64,000 nt of DNA. It comes from Poteriospumella lacustris (Eukaryota; Sar; Chrysophyceae; Chromulinales; Dinobryaceae). Made by a program: the position numbers and the translations under genes. Numbering within the stretch: position 1 is the first letter of the stretch; the number at the start of each line of letters is the position of its first letter. A model generated the notes under the pieces. The model was not told the origin of the DNA. It did no database searches and saw only the letters and a program-made list of their open reading frames with translations. The DNA is taken from NCBI GenBank assembly GCA_008000375.1, contig SMOI01000152.1, positions 1 to 64,000 of the forward strand. Direction: 5' to 3'. Shown here in pieces: positions 29,180 through 39,875 of the stretch.

Positions 29180-30907
29180 CTAATGGTTATGGCCATCGCC
29201 GCTGCTGTCGCTGTGACTGCCCACCTCGCAGTGCTCGTGGTTCAACAGAATCAGACCCGCCACCACCACCGCCACCATGAAAAACACCAACCCCACCGCG
29301 CGATCGAACGGCGTCACTTTCATCGCCGCCGCGGGCGCCGCGGTGGCAGTCTCCTGCTCGTCGGCGGCTGCGGCAGCTTCCTCATCGGTGCCCACCGACA
29401 CGTGCTGCAGCGGGTCAACGGTGGCGGTGTGGTGGGTGTCGTGGATCATCGGCATCAACTCCACCGCGCCAATGTACAGGTACTGCCCCGCGCCAAAGGC
29501 CAGCAACATGCCCACGGTGTAGTCGTTGACCTGCGCCGAGGCAATGACGATGCCACCAAGGATCACGGACAGACCACTGGCAGCGTTCCAGAGCAACGCT
29601 TGCCAGGCGGGCAGTTGAGCGGCCTTGGTGAGCACGAGGAAGTCGGAAAGCTCTTGAATGATCTCGTGGAAGACGGTGATCGAGGTGACGGTCCAGCCGA
29701 AGGAGACCGCGCAGGATTTGAACGCGACGCCGATGAAGATGCCGTCGCAGAAGTTGTGGAAGAAGTCGCCGATGAGGACGGCGGACAAGATGCGGTGGCG
29801 ACGGTGCTGCAGCTCCACCGCCGCGCTGTGCTGCTGCTTCTCCTGCTGCTCCAGCTGCTGCTGCTGCTTCAGCGAGGCGGTGGATTGAGGCGCTTGCAGC
29901 TTCTCGGTGCCCAGGTCACCGCCATCGTTGCCGTTGCTGTCGCTCTTGACGCCCTCGACGAGCTCATACGACCCCTGCACGGTCGCGGTGGCGGCCGTTG
30001 TCGCTGTCGCTGTACCGGCCACCGCGACGATCGCTGTCTCCTTCACCGAGGACGAGGACACGGACGGCGCCATGGCGGCGGTGAGCAGCCCTTTGCTCAA
30101 GAAATCAATCAACACGGGGGTAATGAAGCCGGTCAGGACCATGGCGGCCCAGTGGCCGTGCATCTCGCCCTCCGACAGTGACCCTTTCGTCTCGATGTAG
30201 TGACTCGCTTCCAAAAAGATCAAACAAAACGCCGTGCCCAACAAACCACCCGCCGCAAAGAGTTTCCCAAAGAAATCCAACTTCGGCGACATGGGCAGGC
30301 CCGCGACCGACAACGTAATGAACACGATGCCCACAAAGGTCACCACCCACACGGCGACACACGCGCCCATCGTCTGTCCCCACCGCGTCTGCTCTTCGTC
30401 CTCTTCCTCGTGCTCTTCCTCGTCGTGGTCGTGCGCGTGGACGTAGAGCGGTTCGATGTCGTTGCCGTCGGCGTCCTTCAGGTAGTGGTCGGTGGAGACG
30501 AACTCTTCGGGGTCGTGCTCGGCGATCACCGCGTAGAATCCCGACTGGGGCACAGCCACGTCGAAGAGGCTCATCCACGCCGTCGCCTCGAACTGCAATT
30601 GCAGCGGGGTCTCCAGCAACAAGGTGGAATTGCCCGTGGCCGTCGTCACGGGTATGAAGCCGGTGCTATTGACCTGCGCTTCGTACGCCTCGAATGCGGC
30701 GTCGAGCTCCGTTTCGTTCGCCCCGGCGACCGGATAGACGAACAGTTTCAACGTCTCCTCTGCATAGGCACCGTCGACTTTCTGCGCAGACCACGTATAC
30801 GCGACCGTGCTGTCCAGCTCAAAGATGCCTCCCCATTCCTCTTCCGCGAGGACTACGGCCATGGACCATAGTCCAATATACAATACGGTGCCTATTGATC
30901 GCCACAT
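29180..30907 (-). CDS. ZIP-family metal transporter
   Basis: 575 residues from the first ATG (MWRSIGTVLYIGLWSMAVVL), a signal peptide followed by an extracellular or lumenal domain of about 135 residues. A His/acid stretch (HAHDHDEEEHEEEDEE) comes next, then membrane segments. The second half holds the ZIP signature in the fourth and fifth helices, HNFCDGIFIGVAF and FHEIIQELSDF, whose His, Asp and Glu residues bind zinc or other divalent metals. The loop between the two helix bundles is low in complexity (poly-Thr/Ala and a Gln-rich KQQQQLEQQEKQQ). The C-terminus ends in HSDSSGDGHNH. ZIP proteins move zinc, iron or manganese into the cytosol. Architecture resembles the LIV-1 group, whose usual HEIPHE motif is HEIIQE here. 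Confidence 0.9.
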   Translation of the reverse strand: MWRSIGTVLYIGLWSMAVVLAEEEWGGIFELDSTVAYTWSAQKVDGAYAEETLKLFVYPVAGANETELDAAFEAYEAQVNSTGFIPVTTATGNSTLLLETPLQLQFEATAWMSLFDVAVPQSGFYAVIAEHDPEEFVSTDHYLKDADGNDIEPLYVHAHDHDEEEHEEEDEEQTRWGQTMGACVAVWVVTFVGIVFITLSVAGLPMSPKLDFFGKLFAAGGLLGTAFCLIFLEASHYIETKGSLSEGEMHGHWAAMVLTGFITPVLIDFLSKGLLTAAMAPSVSSSSVKETAIVAVAGTATATTAATATVQGSYELVEGVKSDSNGNDGGDLGTEKLQAPQSTASLKQQQQLEQQEKQQHSAAVELQHRRHRILSAVLIGDFFHNFCDGIFIGVAFKSCAVSFGWTVTSITVFHEIIQELSDFLVLTKAAQLPAWQALLWNAASGLSVILGGIVIASAQVNDYTVGMLLAFGAGQYLYIGAVELMPMIHDTHHTATVDPLQHVSVGTDEEAAAAADEQETATAAPAAAMKVTPFDRAVGLVFFMVAVVVAGLILLNHEHCEVGSHSDSSGDGHNH

Positions 30908-31583
30908 AGTGTTCTGTTCAAAGGATTTCGATTGTGTTGTGCTGCTCTTTCTGTTCGTGCCTCTCTCTGTCACGTGGGCACAACCAATCGATACTCACTT
31001 ACTACGTTTGTTGTGGTTGGAATCAAGACGCCGTTTGCATTATCTTCTGTATCTGTGCTTTCTGTTTGATTGGGTTTATCGCACTGTGATTCTTATTCAC
31101 TGTATATCGGTGTTGACCATTGATTCTCTTGATTCCAATGTGTTGATTGCGTCAGAAGAGCACGGCTCTTGATTTGATTCCGTTTCGTTGATTCCTTCTC
31201 CCTGCTGCTGACTGTCGGCAGCGACAAAAGACATGATGATGCAACGACAACAGACAAACCGACAAGAGACAAATGAAAAAAGAACTCTGTGCTTTGGGTT
31301 TGGGAATTTGGGCGACTTTTGTAGTCGTTGGCGGTTTGGGGTTTGGGGTTTGAGGTTTGGGGTTAGGGGTTTGGGGTTTGGGGATAGCGAATGAAGCGCT
31401 CTTCGTCTTCCATCATCATCGTTTTGTTGCATTCATATATATACCAACAGAAGAAAAGGAACCATTTTACCGACATTTCAATCATTTCTGTCGAAAATCT
31501 AATTATTCAGCTGAGCATCGACGAATGGAATGGAAAATAGGGCACCAGATCCATCACACGAACAGCTCACCACCACTTGCACC
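30908..31583. other. Intergenic region with telomere-like repeats
   Basis: No gene is seen. It separates the minus-strand ZIP gene from the first subfamily B gene and contains the G-rich array at 31333-31383. Confidence 0.6.
31333..31383 (+). repeat. Interstitial TTTGGGG array
   Basis: Seven consecutive 7-base units of the type TTTGGGG, with TTTGAGG and TTAGGGG variants, G-rich on the plus strand. The pattern resembles a telomere repeat. It sits at the boundary between the ZIP gene and the subfamily B array. Confidence 0.75.
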
Positions 31584-32804
31584 ATGCAAGCCAGCGAAGT
31601 AACGAGTACGCTGGCTGTTGACCGTCCCATCGCAGTGGTGGTGGACTTGTGTCTGTACCGCGTGGTGACCGACCGTTGCAGAGGTCAGGTGCTGCCGTTT
31701 GGCGTGCGACAGATGATCAAGGACTATGCCTGGGTGTCGTTCGACAACGTGACGCTACGAGCGGCAGTGCGGTTGTGGTGCAGGGACAGAGCGACCGCGT
31801 ATGATCGCTACGGGGAGATCAACGACTGGAATGTGAGCAAGGTGACCGATATGACCGGGCTCTTCAAGGAAACGACGTTCAATGACCGTATCGACCGTTG
31901 GGACGTGCGCAACGTCACCTCAACGGAGGCAATGTTCGACCACGCGACCCTCTTCAACCAGCCGTTGGACACTTGGAACGTGAGTCACGTCACAACTGCT
32001 CAAAACATGTTCTGGAAGGCGACATCATTCAATCAGCCGTTGGGCAAGTGGGATGTGTGTCATGTCACTCAAATGGCTGGAATGTTTAATGGCGCACGCG
32101 ATTTCAATCAGCCGTTGTCCTCGTGGAATGTGAGTCAGGTCGCCAACATGTGCTTCATGTTCAGTGAAGCCACCGTGTTCAATCAGCCGTTGTTCTCGTG
32201 GAATGTGAGTCAGGTCGCCAACATGTGCTACATGTTCAGTGGAGCCACCGCGTTTAATCAGCCATTGGTCACGTGGAACGTGAGTCACGTTTCTAGCATG
32301 AGCAGCATGTTCAATGAGGCCACATCGTTCAATCAGCCATTGGACACGTGGGATGTGAGTCAGGTGACTGAAATGGACGGCATATTTTGTGGAGCCACCT
32401 CGTTCAACCAGTCGTTGTCGACATGGAGCGTTAGCCAGGTGACGAGTATGTGTTTACTGTTTTGTGAAGCAATTTCGTTCAACCAGCCGTTAGACACGTG
32501 GGATGTGCGTCAGGTCACGCACATGAGTGACATGTTCAGTGGAGCCAAAGCATTTAACCAGCCGTTGTCGATATGGAATGTCAGTAAGGTGACCCATATG
32601 GATGGTATGTTTGGTGGAGCGGCCTCCTTTAACCAGCCATTGGACACGTGGAATATCAGCAATGTCACCGATATGCGCTACATGTTTTATAGCGCCACCT
32701 CATTTAATCAGCCATTGGAAACGTGGAGGGTGTCACTTCGTACCATAACAGAGCGTATGTTCGAGTCGGCGGGCTGTAGCCTGACTATACCGAAGACATC
32801 GTAG
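31584..32804 (+). CDS. DUF285 repeat protein, subfamily B
   Basis: 406 residues from the family start MQASEVTSTL, in the context CACCATGCAAGCC shared with other B genes; an in-frame ATG at 31530 would add 18 residues. The head has VVDLCLYRVVTDRCRGQ, LPFGVRQMIKDYAW and FDNVTLRAAVRLWC. INDWNVSKVTDM, FNDRIDRWDV and eleven FNQ units follow. Two adjacent units (32103-32177 and 32178-32252) differ at only four of 75 bases, so one was duplicated recently. The end MFESAGCSLTIPKTS is the B-type C-terminus. There is no signal peptide. Confidence 0.87.
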   Translation: MQASEVTSTLAVDRPIAVVVDLCLYRVVTDRCRGQVLPFGVRQMIKDYAWVSFDNVTLRAAVRLWCRDRATAYDRYGEINDWNVSKVTDMTGLFKETTFNDRIDRWDVRNVTSTEAMFDHATLFNQPLDTWNVSHVTTAQNMFWKATSFNQPLGKWDVCHVTQMAGMFNGARDFNQPLSSWNVSQVANMCFMFSEATVFNQPLFSWNVSQVANMCYMFSGATAFNQPLVTWNVSHVSSMSSMFNEATSFNQPLDTWDVSQVTEMDGIFCGATSFNQSLSTWSVSQVTSMCLLFCEAISFNQPLDTWDVRQVTHMSDMFSGAKAFNQPLSIWNVSKVTHMDGMFGGAASFNQPLDTWNISNVTDMRYMFYSATSFNQPLETWRVSLRTITERMFESAGCSLTIPKTS

Positions 32805-33989
32805 CGGCTGACGCTATCCATGTAAGCACCGGTGTCTGGGAGAGCGAATCCATGAACCGTCCCTCACCTCACGTTTACCACACAACGTGTACCACACGTT
32901 ATCGGTGCCGGTCATCGGAGAGACGACCATGGGCTACACCCAATGCCACTGGTAGCTATCTTCTGTCTCGTCGTCGTTCGTCACCTCTACTGGTGGTCGA
33001 TAGCTGACCGAGCACCAGAATAGGCACAACGCGACAGGCCTTCCTGTACAGAGGGTCACCTCTTCTGCTGTGTAACGTTACCTGTACAACGTGAAGAGAG
33101 CGAGCGAATGTTCCACACTCGTCGAACACTCGTAACCGAGTATCCGCAACCACCTAATGTCGTGTCAGCAAAAGCTCTATCGTTTCCCTGCTGTTCTTAA
33201 CCCTCTTGCTGTAGTACGCTGTTGTCATCATCCCACAGGCAGTGGTTCCTCGAGGGTCAGTCTGTTGCAAGCACCCGTTTCAGATTCCACCTGAGCTCTA
33301 TGAGAGGCAGGCTGTGGGTAAGGAAACCGTGCGGTGCGCTGTCTTCTACGGACCAACTGCTTCAACTAGACTCCTGAACAGGCTAAACTTTGTTCTATCG
33401 AACAAATAGCTGTAGAGATTGAGAGTGTGGAATCACTTAGAGTGAAATTAAATCAAGAATGATTTTCATGACACATACATGATTGGTTAGACGACGCATT
33501 GGATGCGGACATGCGAGCATGTGCAGAGAGATTATATTGGCATAGCCACAGAAATGGCAATTGGCATGCCACAGAAAATGAGTGGATGAGAATGATACAA
33601 ATAATATGATATAGACCATGGAAGCGGCGAAGCCACTTGTCTGACAAACAGAGAGACGAAAACCGTTTCGTCCAACACAGTCCGTCTGACGCTTTCTGAA
33701 ACGGATCCGCCACCAATGAAAGTACCCGATCGCATAATCACCATGGTGTACTTGACAGAGACATTTCCTCAGACGGTTGTACCGCCTGACATCGGTAGTA
33801 CCTTCCACCTCGTAGACATGGCAGCCATCTCCGACATTCCACACCCACCTGATGGTACACGACCACAGCACCGCACCACGGTCACCGCTCACCGCCCACA
33901 GCTCATCGCTCCACCAGGTCTCTGTGGATCCACTACATCGATGAGGGGCACCTGATACATTACACGACGAGCTCACCAACCATTGTACC
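32805..33989 (+). repeat. Subfamily B spacer (copy 1)
   Basis: The region downstream of one B gene and upstream of the next. Its blocks recur at 34912-35729 and, less well, 37902-38726: GCACCGGTGTC-GGG, ACCACACAACGTGTACC, GAGAGCGAGCGAATG, GACGCTTTCTGAAACGGATC and CACACCCACCTGATGGTACA. A stretch of about 300 bp (33380-33690) is absent from copy 2. No gene is seen. Confidence 0.75.
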
Positions 33990-34911
33990 ATGCAAGCCAA
34001 CGAGGTCACGAGTACGCTGGTTGGGAAGGTGTGCTGCTCTCCAGCAATCGTCGATACACAGGCCATGATCCCCTCACGACCTTCGGGCTATCGACGTCCC
34101 AACGACCGTCCCATCGCAGTGGTGGTGGACTTGTGTCTGTACCTCGTGGTGACCGACTGTTGCAGAGGTCAAGTGCTGCCGTTTGGCGTGCGACAGATGA
34201 TCAAGGACTATGCCTGGGTGTCGTTCGACAACGAGACGTTACGAGCGGCAGTGCGGTGGTGGTGCAGCGACAGAGCGACCGCGTATGATCGCTTCGGGGA
34301 TATCAACGACTGGGATGTGAGCAAGGTGACCGATATGGCCAGACTCTTTTGGCATTCATAGTGCAATGACCGTATCGACAGTTGGGACGTGCGCAACGTC
34401 ACATCGATGAGGGAAATGTTTACCTATGCGATGCAGTTCAACCAGCCGTTGGACACTTGGAACGTGAGTAACGTCGCAAATTCTCTATGGATGTTCATGG
34501 AGGCGATATCGTTCAACCAGCCGTTGTTCTCGTGGGACGTGAGTCAGGTCACTGACATGGCCTACATGTTCCGTCGATCACCGTGTGCTGCTGTTTAATC
34601 AGCCATTGGATGCGTGGGATGTGAGTCACGTTACTGGCATGAGCGGCATGTTCTGTGGAGCCTCCTCATTCAACCAGCCACTGTCAACATGGAATGTCAG
34701 ACAGGTGACCAATATGAATTACATGTTCTATGGAGCGGTCTCGTTCAACCAACCGTTAGACACGTGGAATGTGAGCAACGTCACCGATATGAGTCGCATG
34801 TTCTATAACGCCGCCGTCTTTAACCAACCGCTAGATACGTGGAGGATGTCGCTCCGTACCAAAACAGAGAGTATGTTCGAGTCGGCGGGCTGTAGTCTGA
34901 CTGTACCGTAG
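33990..34911 (+). pseudogene. DUF285 gene, subfamily B, with a nonsense codon and a frameshift
   Basis: Starts MQANEVTSTLVGKVCC. The head is normal (VVDLCLYLVVTDCCRGQ, LPFGVRQMIKDYAW). At 34359-34361 a TAG replaces GAG in the segment that is TCAGAGTTCAATGAC in the gene at 35730. Downstream units FNQPLDTWNVSN and FNQPLFSWDVSQ are in frame, then a frameshift near 34578-34588 (MAYMFRRSP) moves the rest into another frame. That frame continues with three normal units and the B-type end MFESAGCSLTVP. Confidence 0.82.
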
Positions 34912-35729
34912 ACATCGTAGCGGCTGACGCTATCGATGTAAGCACCGGTGTCCGGGTGAGCTAATCCATGAACCGTCCCTCACCTCACGTTTACCACACA
35001 ACGTGTACCACACGTTATCGGTACCGGTCATCGGAGAGACGACCATGGGCTACACCCAACTGTCTCGTTGTCTGTCGTCACCTCTACTGGTGGTCGATAG
35101 CTGACCGAGCACCAGAATAGTCTCAACGCGACATGCCTTCCTGTACAGAGGGTCACCTCTTCTGCTGTATAACGTAGCCTGTACAACGTGAAGAGAGCGA
35201 GCGAATGTTCCACACTCGTCGACTACTCGTAACCGAGTATCCGCAACCACCTAATGTCGTGTCAGCAAAAGCTCTATCATTTCCCTGCTGTAGTACGCTG
35301 TTGTCATCATCCCACAGGCAGTGGTGCACTCGTACCGCTCTCACTTCACTCACGCGTCTCGAGGGGTCAGTCCGTCCCACAGGCAGTGGTTCACACGTAC
35401 CGCTCACGCGTCTCGAGGGTCAGTCCGTCTGACGCTTTCTGAAACGGATCCGCCACCAATATAGGTACCCCGTCGCATATTCACCTTGGTGAACTTGACA
35501 AAGACATTCTCTCAGACGGTTGTACCGACTTCCATCTGTACCTTCCACATCGAAGACATGGCAACTATATCTGACATTCCACACCCACCTGATGGTACAC
35601 GATCACAGCGCCGCACCACGGTCACCGCTCACCGCCCACAGCTCATCGCTCCACCAGGTCTCTGTGGATCCACTACATCGATGAGGGGCACCTGATACAT
35701 TACACGACGAGCTCATCAACCATTGTACC
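34912..35729 (+). repeat. Subfamily B spacer (copy 2)
   Basis: Closely similar to 32805-33989 but lacking the insert at 33380-33690. An internal duplication of CCCACAGGCAGTGGT and CACGCGTCTCGAGG blocks lies at 35310-35420. Confidence 0.75.
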
Positions 35730-36872
35730 ATGCAAGCCAACGAGGTCACGAGTACGCTGGTTGGGGAGGTGCGCTGCTCTCCTGCGATCGTCGATACACA
35801 GGCCATGATCCCCTCACGACCGTCGGGCCATCGAAGACTCACTGACCGTCCCATCGCAGTGGTGGTGGACTTGTGTCTATACCGCGTGGTGACCGACCGT
35901 TGCAGAGATCGTGTGCTGCCGTTTGGCGTGCGACAGATGATCAAGGACTATGCCTGGGTGTCGTTCGACAACGAGACGCTACGAGCGGCAGTGCGGTGGT
36001 GGTGCAGCGACAGAGCGACCGCGTATGCTCGCTACGGGGCGATCAACGACTGGGATGTGAGCAAGGTGACCGATATGGCCAGACTCTGTTGGTATTCAGA
36101 GTTCAATGACCGTATCGATCGTTGGGACGTGCGCAACGTCACATCGATGAGGGAAATGTTTACTTATGCGACGCGCTTCAATCAGCCGTTATCCTCGTGG
36201 GACGTGAGTCAGGTCACCAACATGTGCTACATGTTCAGTGAAGCCACTGCGTTCAATCAGTTGTTATCCTCGTGGGATGTGGGTCATGTTACTGGCATGA
36301 GCCACATGTTCTCAGGGGCTACATCGTTCAATCAGCCTTTGTCGACATGGAACGTATGCCTGGTGACGGATATGGCTCTCATGTTCGGTAAAGCAGTGTC
36401 GTTCAATCAGCCGCTATCCTCGTGGGATGTGCGTCATGTTACTGACATGAGCCGCATGTTCACTGAGGCCACCTCGTTTAACCAGCCACTGTCGACATGG
36501 AACGTGAGTCACGTGACGAATATGCGTTCCATGTTTGGTGGTGCAGCTTCGTTCAACCAACCGTTGGGCATGTGGGATGTGAGCCGCGTCACAGTCATGT
36601 ACGGCATGTTCAGTGAAGCTTCATCGTTTAACCAGCCACTGTCGACATGGGATGTGAACAAGGTGACGAACATGTCTTACATGTTTCGTTACGCAGTCTC
36701 GTTCAACCAGCCGTTAGACTCGTGGGACGTGAGGCAGGTCACTAGTATGAGTGACATTTTCGAAGGAGCCACGGCGTTTAACCAGCCGTTGCCGACGCCA
36801 TGGAACATGAGCCAATTGAACAATAGGTATGACATTTTCAAAGTAGCGCGCTCCTTTTTAAATAGGCTTTAA
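35730..36872 (+). CDS. DUF285 repeat protein, subfamily B, C-terminally altered
   Basis: 380 residues from MQANEVTSTLVGEVRC. The head has VVDLCLYRVVTDRCRDR, LPFGVRQMIKDYAW and FDNETLRAAVRWWC. INDWDVSKVTDM, FNDRIDRWDV and nine FNQ units follow. One unit reads LPTPWNM with an extra residue. The frame ends at VARSFLNRL: CTCCTTTTTAAATAGGC appears where the family pattern predicts TTTAACCAGGC, so an indel has shifted the frame. The bases after the stop (36873-36955) still encode MWDVNKLSEMSRMFYITKAF and FNQPLDT. Part of the normal C-terminus is therefore lost. Confidence 0.8.
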   Translation: MQANEVTSTLVGEVRCSPAIVDTQAMIPSRPSGHRRLTDRPIAVVVDLCLYRVVTDRCRDRVLPFGVRQMIKDYAWVSFDNETLRAAVRWWCSDRATAYARYGAINDWDVSKVTDMARLCWYSEFNDRIDRWDVRNVTSMREMFTYATRFNQPLSSWDVSQVTNMCYMFSEATAFNQLLSSWDVGHVTGMSHMFSGATSFNQPLSTWNVCLVTDMALMFGKAVSFNQPLSSWDVRHVTDMSRMFTEATSFNQPLSTWNVSHVTNMRSMFGGAASFNQPLGMWDVSRVTVMYGMFSEASSFNQPLSTWDVNKVTNMSYMFRYAVSFNQPLDSWDVRQVTSMSDIFEGATAFNQPLPTPWNMSQLNNRYDIFKVARSFLNRL

Positions 36873-36955
36873 GTATGTGGGATGTGAACAAATTGTCGGA
36901 AATGAGTCGCATGTTCTATATCACCAAGGCGTTTAACCAGCCATTAGACACGTGC
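36873..36955 (+). pseudogene. Out-of-frame remainder of the upstream DUF285 gene
   Basis: Encodes MWDVNKLSEMSRMFYITKAF and FNQPLDT in a frame shifted relative to 35730-36872, and is then cut off at a junction. The next B gene begins within 100 bp, so the whole spacer has been deleted here. Confidence 0.7.
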
Positions 36956-37049
36956 TCCTACACCACAGCTCATCGTCTCGCGACGACTGGAACAGAACCA
37001 GTTGACCAACCATTGAACGCTGGGAGGGGAGGTGTGCTGCTCTCCTGCG

Positions 37050-37901
37050 ATGGTCGTCGATACACAGGCCATGATCCCCTCACGACCGTCGGGCCATGGT
37101 CGTCCAACCGACCGTCCCATCGCAGTGGTGTTGGACTTGTGTCTGTATCGCGTGGTGACCGACCGTTGCAGAGGTCATGTGCTGCCGTTTGGCGTGCGCC
37201 AGATGATCAAGGACTATGCCTGGGTGTCGTTCGACAACGAGACGCTACGAGCGGCAGTGCGGTTGTGGTGCAGCGACAGAGCGACCGCGTATGATCGCTA
37301 CGGGGAGATCAACGACTGGGATGTGAGCAAGGTGACCGATATGGGCCGTCTCTTTAGGCATACGACGTTCAACGACCGTATAGACCGATGGGACGTGCGC
37401 AACGTCACATCGATGAAATCGATGTTCTTTAATGCGCCTATGTTCAATCAGCCATTGGACGCGTGGAATGTGAGTCATGTGACTGGCATGACCTGCAAGG
37501 CTACATCGTTTAACCAGCCGTTGTCGACATGGAATGTGAAACACGTGACTACTATGATCAGCATGATTTCTGGAGCGGTATCCTTCAACCAGCCATTGGA
37601 CACGTGGGATGTGAGTCAGGTCACGTTCATGAGCGACATGTTCTATGGAGCCACAGCGTTTATCCAGCCGTTGTCGACATGGAATGTCAGCCCATTATGA
37701 TTTACATGTTCTATGGAGCGGTCTCCTTTAACCAGGCTTTAGGCATGTGGAATGTGGGCAATGTCACCGATTAGTCGGATGTTTGAGTTCGCCACGTCGT
37801 TTATCCAGCCGTTAGACACGTGGAGGGTGCGGCGTGGTGCCAATACAGATTGTATGTTCGAGTTGGCGGGCTGTCGTCCGTCTATACGAGAGATGTCGTA
37901 G
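37050..37901 (+). pseudogene. DUF285 gene, subfamily B, with lost start and frameshifts
   Basis: The usual start (MQANEV) is missing: a junction near 37020 joins unrelated bases to GAGGTGTGCTGCTCTCC, so the first usable ATG is 37050 (MVVDTQAMIPS). The head and the first units are intact, but one unit is internally deleted (MTCKATSF). A frameshift near 37690 and a second near 37770 separate the remaining units. The terminal MFELAGCRPSIREMS ends at the TAG at 37899-37901. A truncated protein of 216 residues (37050-37700) could still be made. Confidence 0.8.
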
Positions 37902-38726
37902 CGACCATGGATACACCGGTGTCATGGCGAGCTGGTGCGAGCTACTCTGAGGGCGTGCGGTATATGTGAGGTGCGGTATAAGGTTCGTGGAATACACCCA
38001 ATGTCACTGCTATGAACAGTGTATTCGTGTTCTCTGTTATCACCTTTTACGATTGTCTTGCGGCACCTCTACTGGCCGTCGATAGGTAACGGAACACCAG
38101 AATAGTCCCAATGCGACATGCCGTTATGTAAATAGTTTCACCTCTTCTGCTGTGTAACGTCCTCTGTATAACGTGAAAAGAGTGAAGGCTGCACACTCGT
38201 CAACTACGTGAATCGGAGTATCATGAAACACCTAAAGCCGTTTCTGCCCTAGCTCTATAGTATCCCTGCGGTTCGCGACCCTGTTGTTCTTGTACTTTCT
38301 TTGTTGTCGGCAGTGCTTCACACGTATCGCCACCAATTCCACGGGGTAGCTTCTCCTGCTGTAGCTCGTGGAGGGTGAGTCCACGTCTGTCGCTTTTCTG
38401 AAACGGATCAGAGACCAGCTGGGGTACCTGGCACCATACTCACCTTAGTGTACGTGACAGGAACAGTTTCTCTGACGGTTGTACCAACTTCCATCTGTAC
38501 CTTCCACATCGAAGACATGGCAGCTATCTCTGAAATTCCAAACCCACCTGATGGTACACAACCACAGCGCCGCACAACAGTCACTGCCCACAGCTCAGCT
38601 CGGAGCTGTGGAGAAAAAACGCCACAGCTCATCGCTCCACCAGGTCTCGCTGCGACTGAAATGGAGCCACTACATCGATGAGGGGCACAAGATACATAGC
38701 ACGACGAAATTACAAACCATCGTACC
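37902..38726 (+). repeat. Subfamily B spacer (copy 3, diverged)
   Basis: Shares blocks with 32805-33989 and 34912-35729, notably CTGAAACGGATC, TCTGACGGTTGTACC, CACCTGATGGTACAC and GGGGCAC followed by the start context of the next gene. It is more diverged than copies 1 and 2. Confidence 0.65.
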
Positions 38727-39875
38727 ATGCAAGCCAACGAGGTCACGAGTACGCTGGTAGGGGAGGTGTGCTGCTCTCCTGCGATGGTCGATACACAGGC
38801 CATGATCCCCTCACAACCTTCGGGCCATGGACGCTTCACCGACCGTCCTATTCCAGTGATGGTGGACTTGTGTCTGTACCGCGTGGTCACCGACCGTTGC
38901 AGAGGTCACGTGCTGCCGTTTGGCGTGCGCCAGATGATCAAGGACTATGCCTGGGTGTCGTTTACCAACAGGACCGTACGAGCGGCAGTGCGGTTGTGGT
39001 GCGGCGACAGAGCGACCGCGTATGATCGCTACGGGGATATCAACGACTGGGATGTGGGCAAGGTGACCGATATGGCAGGGCTCTTCAAGGAAACGACGTT
39101 CAACGACCGTATCGACCGTTGGGATGTGCGCAACGTCACCTCAATGGAGGAAATGTTCCACTTTGCGACGTGCTTTAACAAGCCGTTGGATACGTTGAAC
39201 ATTGGTCAAGTGCTTTCCTTAGAATCCATGTTTAGTTGTGCGACGCGCTTCAATCAGCCATTGAACACGTGGGATGTGAGCACCGTCACCGATATGAGAA
39301 GCACGTTCTGTTGCGCCACGGCGTTTAACCAGCCGTTGTCGAACTGGAATGTGAGCCGTATGACTTCACTGTATTCCACGTTCTGTGGAGCGTTGTCGTT
39401 TAACCAGCCGTTATTCACGTGGGACGTGCATCGGGTGATAGACATGCGAGACACGTTCTATGAAGCCGCATTGTTTAACCAGCCGTTGAATATGTGGGAG
39501 GTGAGTCACGTCACTACCATGGCCAACATGTTCAACGGTACCGTGGCGTTTAACCAGCCCTTAGACACTTGGGACGTGAGTCACGTCACTGATATGCAGT
39601 ACATGTTCAAGGACGCGGTATCTTTCAACCAGTCGTTGGCGACGTGGAATGTGAGCAATGTCACCAATATGCGCTACATGTTCGGTTTCGCCGAGGCGTT
39701 CAACCAGCCGTTAGACAGTTGGGACGTGAGTAATGTTAGCAATATGAGTTACACGTTTTACGGCGCAACGTCGTTGAATCAACCGTTCGACACGTGGAGA
39801 GTGTCACCGGGCACCTACGCAAAGGGTATCTTCGAGTTGGCGGGCTGTCGTCCGTCCCTACGGGTGACGACATAG
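38727..39875 (+). CDS. DUF285 repeat protein, subfamily B
   Basis: An intact 382-residue protein from MQANEVTSTLVGEVCC, start context ATCGTACCATGCAAGCC. The head has MVDLCLYRVVTDRCRGH and LPFGVRQMIKDYAW, but FTNRTVRAAVRLWC replaces the usual FDNETLR. INDWDVGKVTDM, FNDRIDRWDV and nine FN-type units follow, with several unusual cores (LDTLNIGQVLSLESMF, LNMWEVSH). It ends in a B-type tail, IFELAGCRPSLRVTT, nearly the same as that of the gene at 57161. Confidence 0.86.
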   Translation: MQANEVTSTLVGEVCCSPAMVDTQAMIPSQPSGHGRFTDRPIPVMVDLCLYRVVTDRCRGHVLPFGVRQMIKDYAWVSFTNRTVRAAVRLWCGDRATAYDRYGDINDWDVGKVTDMAGLFKETTFNDRIDRWDVRNVTSMEEMFHFATCFNKPLDTLNIGQVLSLESMFSCATRFNQPLNTWDVSTVTDMRSTFCCATAFNQPLSNWNVSRMTSLYSTFCGALSFNQPLFTWDVHRVIDMRDTFYEAALFNQPLNMWEVSHVTTMANMFNGTVAFNQPLDTWDVSHVTDMQYMFKDAVSFNQSLATWNVSNVTNMRYMFGFAEAFNQPLDSWDVSNVSNMSYTFYGATSLNQPFDTWRVSPGTYAKGIFELAGCRPSLRVTT

